Both the position numbers and the translations under genes were made by a program. From Adineta steineri (lineage: Eukaryota > Rotifera > Eurotatoria > Adinetida > Adinetidae): DNA of 64,000 bases. Positions 53,489-64,000 of this stretch are shown one piece after another. Location of the stretch: assembly GCA_905250115.1 (NCBI GenBank), contig CAJNOI010000002.1:1689944-1753943 (forward strand). Direction: 5' to 3'. Positions within the stretch are counted from its first letter, which is position 1, and each line of letters opens with the position of its first letter. The notes beneath the pieces are model-generated. The model did no database searches and was not told the origin of the DNA. It was given only the letters and a program-made list of their open reading frames with translations.

Positions 53489-54673
53489 TTATTGACTTTT
53501 TTCTTGATCAATAATTGATTCCGTATCGTATGATTCGGATACTGATAATGGCGCAGGTGAAGGATTAATATTAGGCGGAATAGAAGGTGCTGATGATTCT
53601 GATAATGGCCACGAACGTGATGATGAATATGATTGAATATGTTGACAATATTCAAAGTCTGGATACGATTTGCAAAGGCTTATAATTTCAGGATAATTCT
53701 AGAAAATGAATAGATAAAAAAAAGTAAATATATCTATAATTATAATAATTATAATGAATCCCTACTCCATGTTGTACTTCTTGTAATTTTTCATTACAAA
53801 ATTGATCCATATCAACTGAACTCTTTTTTGTCTTTATTATACACATTTGCATAATCAATTTTTGTTCGAGCTACAAAAACAAGAGATAATATACATACAG
53901 GATTTCCTCAATTTTTTTTATATAAAATATGCATACGTCAGTTTGAATATCCATCTCTTGTCCTGTTTTATACAATTGTTTGTCTTCATTAAGACTTCGT
54001 GCCAGTCGACGAGAAGCAAATCTCTATTTTATAGATATAAACAAACGAATTAATTTTGTAGCAGACAAAAATATTACCTTAGCTCCAGCAGTTTGATCAG
54101 TTGTCGTATATCGATTAACTTCATTACAATATCTCATTTCGGCACCGAGTGTCTGGCAATAGTAGATCAGAAATGGAAAGGTCTATATGAAAAAATGTAT
54201 AATAAAGTATAACTTAAAATACATATTTTAATGTCAAATCAACATTTTGTTATATAAAAGCTCCAGGCTAATTCCTGACTATTTCTACTAGTACTACAAT
54301 CATTAATCATTATATATACCCTCTAGAAAAAACTTCTTTAATATTACTTACACCCATAAGTGCCGACTGTAATGTTTGTTCACAGAGATTCTGGATAAGC
54401 GTATCGGTTTTATCTGCTGAACATGTACCGACAATGAAATTGGTTAACTATGTTGATAGAAATGAATTATTTATAATAAAAAAAGAAGCTATGTAAAATA
54501 TGCTTAAATAAACATACATCATATTCAGTTAGTTCACGTTTTGAGAGCCGATACTAAGCAAAATAATAGAAAGAATAATAAACTAAATTTTTTTAATGAT
54601 TTACTTGATGTGCTGGTTGAAAGAGAGCGGTGCCAATGATCAATAGAAATAGAGTGAGCATTTGAGATTTCAT
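53489..54673 (-). CDS. Secreted eight-cysteine protein, unrecognised family
   Basis: Seven minus-strand exons join to 235 residues and every intron is phase 0. Exon 1 (54673-54605) is a complete signal peptide, MKSQMLTLFLLIIGTALFQP. A dibasic KR lies just after it (RLSKREL). Eight cysteines occur as two each in exons 3, 4, 6 and 7. The pairs have 12, 9, 14 and 8 residues between them (for example YYCQTLGAEMRYC and SLCKSYPDFEYC). Exon 5 is basic and lacks Cys. The tail after the last Cys is Ser/Pro-rich and disordered. The Cys-containing segments look helical, so a saposin-like or other helical disulfide fold is possible, but I do not recognise it. An upstream in-frame ATG exists, but this start gives the better signal peptide. 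Confidence 0.75.
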
Positions 54674-57600
54674 TGCAATGACAAAATTTTCACAGCAAAT
54701 ATATAATGATAATATAGAGGAGATACGAACCAGAAAGGATGAGAATGACCTACAACAATAAATAAAGACAATATAGAATATTGATCTCAATTGTTAATTT
54801 GGAATATAAATCAACAGATCTTTCTTGTCGACTAGTTTGATTTATTCAACTAATAAAGTGTACGATGATCATTTGTCATCTATATCTTTTTCTTTTCTTT
54901 TTCTTCTTCTCCTTCTTGTTCTTTCTCATTACTAAGATTGAAGTTAGAATTGATTAGCTTGTTGATGACTTTTGTGAGGAAACTGGAATGATCATCATTG
55001 TTATTACAAGAAAAAAAACTTACCAAGGAAACAAATAGTCAAAATGACAGGGATATATGAAGAAAAGGAAAAAAAAGACAACTGTATTTATATGTAAAAT
55101 ATATTGTATTCACTTCCTATCTACTTTAACATTGATTAGTTCTCATTGCCTGTTTCACTATCATGTATGTTCTCTTATTAATGACAGTAAAAAATAAATA
55201 TATATATATATATATATATATAATGAGAACAAAAAAGAAAAATGGAAAAATAAGAATGAAAGAGAGAAATATATATGTCTACAATAATGTCTAACAACAA
55301 TAAATACTTGTCTATTCAATGCAGCGTTTATCTGTAGTCGACAAAAGAAGATAACAAATAATATAAGTTCAGGAAACTCATTAGTATAAAAGTGATCTTA
55401 GTAAAGTAATATTTCACACATACTGTTACATCTGCAAGAAGCCAAAAGAAAAAAAAAAGAAGAAGGGAGATAGTCATATTTCTCTCACATATATATTTTT
55501 TTCTGTATATATATTTTTTTTCTCATTTTCTTTTCTAATTCAATCAAAAACTAAAGCATTATTACTGAAAAACAACTGATAGATTCTTTTATGTTAAACA
55601 TACTAATCTCTAATAGAAATGAAAAGAGCAAATAGCAACAAGATAATAGAGAAATGAAGATCAAACGATCACATATTTACTATTAATAATCATTAATATT
55701 TTAAGTAGATTCTCTTCCTCTCAGTCAACTTTTATGAACTTAGATATGATAAAAATAGTCTAGAAAAGCCTTTCAGTTATCGAAAATATCAATGTGAATA
55801 TGACATTTTTGACATTACTTATTCTATTTGTTAGGTCAATCGGTTTGGTTACATTCTTATTTTACAAAAAATAGTAAACTAACATGCCTTACCGTTTATG
55901 TTCCACTAAAGTTCTGATTTCTAGTTAATTTAAAAGAAAAAAAAAGTAAATGTAGTTAATGTCGTTTTATTTTGTCTAACTCGGAAATTAAATGCTTGAG
56001 GAATAATATTGTTCTATTTTAATTGAAGATAGTTAAGAAAAACAAGATTTTTTCCTACTCAAAAATGCACACAATAATAATGATTTACTATCAATTTTTT
56101 ACGAAAAACATGTTTTTTTTCTAAGAAAATAACAAGGAATTTTTAACTATAGTACTTACAATACCTTTCTTTTTACTCTTTGCTTCTCGATAAAAATGAC
56201 TCGATATATATTGGCAAGTCAATGCTATTATTTTATTGATTGAAATTTGATTTATGAGTTTTCTCTAAACATATAGTGTTATTGTTGTCTCTTTTGATGA
56301 ATATATATTAAGGGAATAAAAATAGTAGATCATAAATTAAAAAGTTCTTTTATATAAAACAATATGCATAGTTCACATTGATGGTTTTAGTTTTTTCAAC
56401 TGAAGTCACTAGAGAAACAGTCGTAGTACCTAACTCTTACGATGAATAATATTTATTGCCAGGTGAAGAATATAATACATGTCTTACCTTATCTAGTGAA
56501 CTAATATATATAATTCTCAAATGAATAACAAAACATGCGAACAATAGACACTTTTTTTTATAAAATATTTGTTCTCAGATAATTATCATGAGAGTACTAG
56601 GTGAACAAGAACTATGGAAAAAGAAATGATCTTTAACTGAAAATTTCATATACTCCTACGTTATAGATTTTCGCTGAATCGCTTAATTAGTACAAACTAG
56701 CGTTATTCATATACATGTTCACTGTAATACTATAAATGAAATCCTTCATTTGATGGTAATAGATAACAACCTTTATACAAGACAAAAAAAACAGAGTAAG
56801 AATGAAAGAAGAAAGTAATTAGTTTATGTGCTTCATTAGATTTCAGTATAAACAGGGTTCATACTTGAATAATGAGACAAAAGTTAAGAGCATGCCGTCA
56901 ATGAAAAACAATAAAGACGACCGTTTAGATTTGTCTTTTAAGACAGTCGACTTCTCCTATAGATATAAGATATGAATAAGATGAATGTAAGCGTAAATTA
57001 CTAATTGAAACTATTGTCGTCATCATCATCATCTTTGTACGTGCATCAATGAATATTCGATTGTGCATGCCAACATGTAATACTTTTCAAGCTGCTTCAA
57101 AGAAATTCTATTATATGCAACAGATTATGTTAATTAGTATGAAAAAATAATAGACGATTTTTACTATGTATTTAATGAGAAACACAAGCATTATATGTCC
57201 TTAGATGTTATCTTATAGAATAAAGTTTAAAAAAAACTGCTCTTAGACTACTCATACTATATTCTTATTAGCATCATTGTATGTTCAAATGAAACCTCTC
57301 CATTTACTATAACTAAAATAGAAGTTAAATATGCTAAATACAGAACTTTTTTATTTGAAAAGTGGATTAGTTTTTCTTTTTTTAACCATAATTATACACC
57401 AACGCAATTAGAAGTAATTATCATTAAATATAAGAATAGATTATGTTACTAAATTGAAGCACGCCGTGTTTTTTCAAGAAATATGGATGAAGATCAAAAC
57501 TTGTGATTAAACAAAAAAAATACTTTTCTTTTGAAAATGTTACGTATTTATACTAAATTATTGAATAAAATAGAATGCTATATTTGCAAACTCAAATATT

Positions 57601-58197
57601 TAGTTTTTGTTAAGATATTTTCATAAAACAAATTAGTATTCTATTCGTAGTATCTAAATCGAATATTTTTTTCAATATTTTTTATTCTGACATATATATA
57701 GTTAACTTGTCTTGATTATAAAACTGAAATTTCAGAAATCTTTTTAAAAGTGTTAATAAAATATGTATAGCAACTATTTTTTAGTGGCTATAGAAGCCTG
57801 AACTATTTTCGAAGTTAATTCTTGTCTTTTTCTTAGATAAAAATAAAAGTAATATAACAACATTGTAATTTAATTTATTTTGCATGATTTTGTTTTAAAG
57901 ATATTAGTATAACTTCAGCGGAAGTGTTGTAAATAGTATTTTTGAAAGTAAATTATTTTTTCAATTTATCTTGATAGCTCTTTATCACAATGACATATTT
58001 GTTTGATTATTTGTGAATTCATGAAAGCGTTATAATTCATAGTTAATTTTTTTTCAGAGCACAGTTTTTTTTCTATTGTAAAATATAATAGATCTTTAAT
58101 AATTTTAAACTTGATAAACTTTAGAAAATATGTTTATTTATTTTTAATTTATAACATATATATATATATATATTGATTGTCAGAAAAAAGTAATAGT
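54674..58197. other. Long non-coding stretch
   Basis: About 3.5 kb, very AT-rich, with a (TA)n run at about 55198-55222. No open frame, repeat or RNA gene could be supported. It must contain the promoter of the secreted-protein gene at its left end. Confidence 0.5.
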
Positions 58198-61100
58198 TCA
58201 ATTAATATTTTTTTGCCATGCATGTTCTAAGTCATTTTCTGAAATAAGACTAAATCGATGACGTTGCTGTTCACTATAAGATAATCTTGTTGCTGTATTT
58301 AAAGCTTTGACTTGTTTATCTTCATTTTGAAGAAGTAGTAGAGCATGTTTTCTTAAAAATGTCAATCGTGGATTGCGTAATAAAAGTACTGCTAGATGCC
58401 ACTTTCGAATTGCTTTTGATGAATAATCTTTGTTTCTTGGATTGCTACTTTTTACTATTATTGTTGAAGATTTAGCTAGATATTGTTTAGCTTTCATTGC
58501 ACTATATAGATGACCCACAACTACTAACATTATGGAATTTCTATGTACAGCTTCAATATGAATAAAACCACAATAAGCAGAAAATCCTGAGTCGAATGTT
58601 TCAAGTTTTCTACCCATTGGTGAATAATCCAGACGAGACATATATAAACATCCACCAATAACACTTTGAATAATACGTATTATTGATGATATAAAACCAA
58701 GAAATGAATCAAGAAAGAAATTAAAATATAAAAATATCATTAATATTCTTCTATTATTGATTGCTAATACATCTCCATAATGTTGTAAAAAAGCATATCT
58801 TGCCAATAATTTATTAAGATATTGTTTGAAAATAATTAATAACAATACTGGTATTATACTTTTAAGAATTTTTTCAAGAAACATCACACTACCATAAGTC
58901 ATGAATGCATCAATACATATACATACAATAAAAGCAAATACAGCAGTTAAAATATAACCCCATATAACATAACCAATAAAGAAGCCAGCAAAATGAAAAT
59001 TACCTGTTGTATAACTAAGATATTTAGATTTACTTCTCACTGGAATTTCTGAATCATCACCACGAAATATTTGCAATAAATTTCGACGAATATTTGCTAA
59101 TAAAGTTAATAATTGAATTATTGTTATAATAAATGCTGCTAATATAGCAATAACATATGGTGGAACGAAGTTTGGCAATGGAAATTCTCTTTGTACTCCG
59201 ATCAAACTACTTACTCCAGTTAATGTGTCAACTTGTTGTTGAAGATACTGTTGCATAATATCCATATATGGTAAGACAAGTATGCATGCTTGTATTGTTA
59301 TGGAAACTAAAACAAGAAATATTGTTGAGTAAATACAAAGTATTCGTGATGAAAAACGAAAATCATCGCGCCATTGATAGATAAACTTTGGTATTAAACG
59401 TGCTAGAAACGAACGAGATGTTGAACGTTGATTGATTGATCGAAAAAGATTTCGTACGTATGTCATCTCAACAGAATGAGGAGCTGATGAATGTAGGAGA
59501 ATCTTTTCTTCTCTTGTTAAATGTAAACGATTAGGTCGATTTTCTTGTTTATGTTTTATTGTTCTGTGAATTTTTGTTATTAATAACATTGGTAATTTGA
59601 TAACAATATATGACCAACATATATATCGAGGAATATCACTAAGAATTGTAATAAGTATTAAATTATGACCTGTACCATAGTAATTAAATAATATTTCAAG
59701 ATCTGTTCCATTAGTATCATCAAAGTTATCATCAGAAGGATAAAAATCACTTTGACATAAACTTTGATCAACTATGGTAAGACTAAAATCGAGCCAGGCA
59801 TAGAAAGTTGCACACAAAAGTGATAAAATTGAATCAATATAAACAGCAGACAATACTGGATAATAACGAAGACCAATAACTAATACTTTTGCTATTCGTA
59901 ATATATAAACAACAATGACACCTGAAAAAAGAAATTTAGATTACATCAAAATCTAAAAATAAACAATGAATTCAAACCATCATCATTCGATGTTTCACCA
60001 AGAAGAACTTGACTAACAATATCCACAAGTTCATCAGCAATGATAGCAAATACTACAGCAGCAAATTTTCTTTTTATATGCATATAAAAATCAATTGGTA
60101 TAACAGGTGCAATATAACCTTTCAATTTCTGTCGCATGCATGAAGTTCGTTTTGAAAAAATGATAAATATTATTAGAAGTAGACAAGCTATGGGAAATGT
60201 TAACATATTGAAATCTTCGTAGTCGATTAAACGACAAAATGACTTTCTTGTATAGAATAATAAATCTTGTTCTTGATATTTTTTTACTAATTCATTATGA
60301 ATTGGTTGTACAAGTGACCATTTTGTGACTAATGCTACTGTCGTTACTATTAACATAAGAATAGCAATAAAACAAGACGAAAGACGAGCTGATTTTTTAA
60401 CATTAACTATCACTACATGTGTCAAATTAGGATTTAATCCAATATTTTGATCATTTCTTAAAATTAAAACAAAAAGAATATATTTTTACATTTAAGTTTT
60501 TATTTTACCTTTTATTATCTATCGTTGGTTCTTGTTTATTTCTGCGAGTTGAAAAAAAAATAGATAGTCCATAAAAAATAATAAGTAGAACACCTACTAA
60601 AACACCCAGTACAATAACTTGTATACCACTACTGGATTCTAAAAATAAATAATAATATTCTTTTGCAAAAGATAGAAACAAGATAATTATATGATTATGA
60701 CCTATCGAACCGTCTTCTTTATTTTTACTTGTTTTAAATAAAAAAAAACTACGAATGAACACAATTAATAAAAAGAGAGTTATGCTTTACTACAAAATAT
60801 ATTGGCATATGGTGAATATCTTTTGAAGAAAGTTTATTAAATAATACAAAAAGTCGTTATCATAATCATTATAAAATTTAAATTTATAATACCGAATAAG
60901 ATACATCAATAATAGAAAGATATTTTAAATCGTTCTATTTTTGAAAATTAACGAATATTTTCTCAAATCTCTTTATTGGATATATAAAACCAGAAGACAA
61001 CTAATGATCGTATCCATTTATTAGAATCTGAATTATAATTTATAAGAGTCTATTAAAAGATATTATTAACACAAGGAAGAATTAGTACTAGACAGAAGAT

Positions 61101-61857
61101 TGTCATTTCTTGTTGCTCAAAATCCGTGAAAGATGATTCAAGTACTTCCTGAATTAAGATGATAAATATCATATTGATACCAATATTTTGTTACAGTACA
61201 TAGGAGAAATAAATTAGATTATAAAGTATTTTTCTGAGTATATACCTAAACAAATTTATTATTTCTCGACAGAATCGATTGTACCTTTAAAATTATTGAA
61301 AATAACACTTTTATATGATTTCTGTTGTTTATTTTTACTATAAAATTTAGGAATCCGTATGAGTTTCTATGAACACAAATCAAAACTTTTTGTCAGCCAT
61401 GCTAACGAAATTTGTAAGATTTTACCAAAGCCTTGTAAAATCTGCTTCAACAGTACTATATATAAGTTATATGAATGAGGTGAAAACAAGAAGATAATTA
61501 AAAACAATAAAGTCCACTCTTATCTACTATTTCAATAGTGACATAAGTACTACAATTGATGAGAAATACTTGAAAAAATAAATTTTAAAAATTATTAAAA
61601 TATTACATTAGTTATTTGATACATACGTTTATTGCAAAGCGTGCCAGTCCACCAAAATTTACATTGACATTCCCAGTTACCATTAACATCATCGCCACAA
61701 TAACCATAACGTCCACATGGATCATACGTTGAACAATCTATATATGTTATTTCACTGCATATTATACATTTGTTTATTTAAAATACTCACTTTGACCCGT
61801 GACGATTGTTATGGAAATCAAACCAAGTAGCGCGTGCCATACATTTAGTTTACTCAT
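58198..61857 (-). CDS. STRA6-like multi-pass receptor with N-terminal EGF domain
   Basis: Five minus-strand exons, 61857-61791, 61737-61627, 60638-60509, 60456-59978 and 59921-58198, join in phase to 836 residues. Exon 1 encodes a signal peptide (MSKLNVWHALLGLISITIVT). Exon 2 is a six-Cys EGF-like domain (DPCGRYGYC, ECQCKFWWTGTLC). Exon 3 gives a TM helix (IQVIVLGVLVGVLLIIFYG) and a basic stop-transfer. Exons 4-5 give many more hydrophobic segments and match STRA6, the vertebrate retinol-uptake receptor for retinol-binding protein, most clearly near the end: INNRRILMIFLYF, FDSGFSAYCGFIHIEA and AVLLLRNPRLTFLRKHALLL. Vertebrate STRA6 lacks the EGF/TM module. Ligand transport is inferred from the family and not shown. 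The 990-bp intron 2 is unusually long here. Confidence 0.83.
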
Positions 61858-64000
61858 TTTCTAATGATTCTGTAAAAGTAATATTTTGGAATACATCTAG
61901 ACTACTTATTAACAGAGACCTGTTTTTGAAAAAAATTCCTTGTAATGTCAAATGTCGTCACCTTTGCCTCTTACGCATTCTTTTCTCCCGTCTGTTCGAC
62001 AAAAAAAAAATGAGTAAAAAAAAGAAGAAAAAAATAGGATGTAATTTACTGATATACTTGTTGTTTTATTTTTGAAAAGAAAAATGTCACAGACATAGAA
62101 AAAGAAACTGAAATTAAACATTTACTCATCATTGAAGTCTAGGCATCTCTGTTTCTATGACAAAGAGTGACAGAAGTTGCAACTGCGAAGATAAGTAATT
62201 GCCTATAATAATAAGGATATTAAAAAACAAGGCGTTTGATTATTAACAAACAACGCTATTTTTACTGATGCTAAATTGATATTGTTTATTTTATTAGATT
62301 GCAGCAAAATAAAAAAGATCTTTTTCTAAATATACTAGAATAGGTCAAAGTCATTCGATTTATACTAAATTACAGAGGACATAATGCTAAATTATAAACT
62401 GGATATTATTCAGAATATCAATATATAATTTACTAATAAACAGAGAAACAAAAGTTTCAATGATAAAATATTTTAATTAGTTTTACGTATATTTATGAAT
62501 AGCGGACAGAGAATACAAATCATTATATGCTTATTCTTTTTAAATAATATAAAATGAGTAGAAAACAAATACATTTATGCATTATAAATATATTTTTCTC
62601 TCGATTAAAGTCATGTATATGATTTGTAAAATGTATCTAATAAGTGATATGAATCCATTCATTGAAGTAATAGTTTCTAGAAATATTACTCAAATTTTAA
62701 CGAAATTCACACCTATATTATCATTTACCATCAGTAAATCATGCTCGACTATTTTGATATATATTAAAAACTATTTATGAGCTGGCACATGTCAATTCTT
62801 TGACAGCTTGAGTACGAGGCTCACTTCGATTATGTAGCTACCGAATTGTTACCATTATTGAAGCACTTGCCGTATCTAATATTAATGCTCTAATTTCAGT
62901 TACACATCGTTCAGTAGTTAGATTATTTTATAAAAAGTCATTTTTCTCTAGATGTATTTAATTAAAAATGTCTTGTAATTCATTGACATATTTGTTATAG
63001 ATATAAACAGCTAATTGATTGGATATATATTTAACTATTTCAAGCACACTGTATACAACAGTTCTATGTTCTTTAGTATCAATTTCCTGTGAATTTATTT
63101 GGAATACGGTTATATCATGTTGTTCTAACATAGCTCATTCAATCGTAAGTGTTTTATAATTGCTCATAAAAATAATCATTTACTGTTTGAATAAAAATCG
63201 GTTCTTTTTAAAACTCATACTTCGTTTTGTCCATAAGCATCTCAATTAAAAACTTCATTCCATTTATTTATGTTTAATCGTTTTATATGATCATCAATGA
63301 AAGCTCATTAATATTAACTAATATTAATTTATTTTCTACATAATGAGATATTTTTTCTTCAGCAATTGTCACAACGTACCCAAAACATGAGTATAGTAAT
63401 TCGTATTCGATAAGATCATCTAATAATTATGTATATTGATTCATTTATTCTTTGATTTGTTTCTTCGAGTAAAATAGAAAAATATTGAATTCTTGCATAG
63501 CTAATCTAGCTTTGAATAAATATTTTTTTTTGTTGATTCTTAATAGTATTTGTCATTTTAATAGTGGTGTCAACAGTTTGTAGTAAGTGTGTCTTATATA
63601 AACAACGATAGCTATCATTTTGCAAAAACTGTAGAGAAAAAATGATCATCCAAATATCATTGAATACACTTCAGAGTTTTAAGTTTTGTTTTATTTTCTT
63701 ACTTTCTACTATGATTTATCCCACGAGGATAAAACAATAAAACGAATACAGATAATCCATTTTCACCAGTAAATGTCATTCAAACAAAAACTGAAATATT
63801 TTAATCATTAGAAACACATGAAGGGGAAAACTACATGATAAGAATATTACAATTCTATACAACTAATTTCTTCTATATTATAAAAGTAAAAATGAATTAA
63901 TGTACAAAAATATTGATGATCGCGCTTACGAATATATATATATAGATGGCGCTTATTGTATCCTCATAGAGGTATTTGTCTAGCAACATAGTTTGATCTT
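61858..64000. other. Right-edge intergenic region with a decayed coding remnant
   Basis: About 2.1 kb. The first part should be the promoter of the STRA6-like gene. The right half contains a degenerate minus-strand reading region described separately. No intact gene was found. Confidence 0.5.
62790..63560 (-). pseudogene. Decayed coding remnant of unknown family
   Basis: On the minus strand several stretches read like protein but are broken by stops and frame changes. Examples are LLDDLIEYELLYSCFGYVV followed by AEEKISHYVENKLI. A 59-residue open piece begins MLEQHDITVFQINSQEIDTK and includes VVYSVLEIVKYISNQLAVYI. A further piece is TERCVTEIRALILDTASASI. No splice sites rescue a single frame. 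I do not recognise the family; a dead host gene or transposon relic are both possible. Confidence 0.4.

Noticed and set aside
53437..53655. Minus-strand His-rich open frame
   Set aside because: It overlaps the last exon of the secreted-protein gene in another frame, and that exon has clear splice and cysteine evidence.
55198..55222. TA dinucleotide run as a possible structural element
   Set aside because: Short TA runs occur throughout this AT-rich window (for example 11753 and 52511), so it is ordinary microsatellite.
62577..62780. Plus-strand 67-residue open frame
   Set aside because: No partner exons, hydrophobic composition typical of AT-rich random sequence, and it lies near a decayed minus-strand remnant.

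Overview
This window is animal (metazoan) nuclear DNA, strongly AT-rich. Its genes are broken by very short introns, mostly 50-70 bp, with GT..AG ends and T-rich acceptors. A DBX homeobox gene, an STRA6-like receptor, a RASGEF1-type exchange factor, MED19 and BUD13 exclude prokaryotes, fungi and plants. Tight spacing, tiny introns, a rotifer-like 7TM receptor and an intron-bearing pair of bacterial-type D-lactate dehydrogenases together suggest a bdelloid rotifer (Rotaria-like). That taxonomic call is inference. A 10-N scaffold gap lies at 8712-8721.

Layout. At 1-1172 (-) is the 5' part of an unrecognised Pro/Ser-rich gene. It diverges from a tight head-to-tail run on +: G6PD (1569-3674), MED19 (3870-4697), V-ATPase catalytic subunit A (4829-7481) and BUD13 (7871-8711, cut by the gap). 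The three downstream genes each have a pyrimidine tract and AG acceptor just before the ATG, as expected for a trans-spliced operon. A DBX homeobox gene (10488-13211) follows, with an 11-nt microexon inside the homeodomain. Beyond it lie a ~1 kb imperfect palindrome (13670-14686), an ABCG/White half-transporter (14996-17241), a divergent rhodopsin-like GPCR (18807-19972) and a convergent unrecognised gene (20383-21135, -).

From 21680 to 35010 one gene of more than 30 exons encodes a protein of about 2,700 residues. It starts with a predicted myristoylation/palmitoylation site, then has cupredoxin-like modules, a chitobiase-C-terminal-like module, a Gln-rich linker and about 15 fibronectin III modules. 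It lacks a signal peptide. An alternative terminal exon at 28218-28955 carries a homopolymer frameshift. At 36040-37179 and 38335-39518 lie tandem LdhA-type D-lactate dehydrogenases with the same intron positions and a shared upstream block.

The 39.5-45.2 kb stretch holds a tandemly repeated small membrane-protein gene (one intact-looking copy, two degraded) and G/T-rich terminal-repeat-like blocks. Then come an ankyrin protein (45173-47899) and a RASGEF1-like gene (48183-51662), again closely packed. On the minus strand are an eight-cysteine secreted protein with only phase-0 introns (53489-54673) and an STRA6-like multi-pass receptor carrying an N-terminal signal peptide, EGF domain and extra TM (58198-61857). 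A decayed coding remnant lies near the right edge (about 62790-63560, -). The genes are mostly unrelated housekeeping and signalling functions. The functional groupings are the candidate operons and the D-LDH pair. No rRNA, tRNA, CRISPR or intact transposase was seen.
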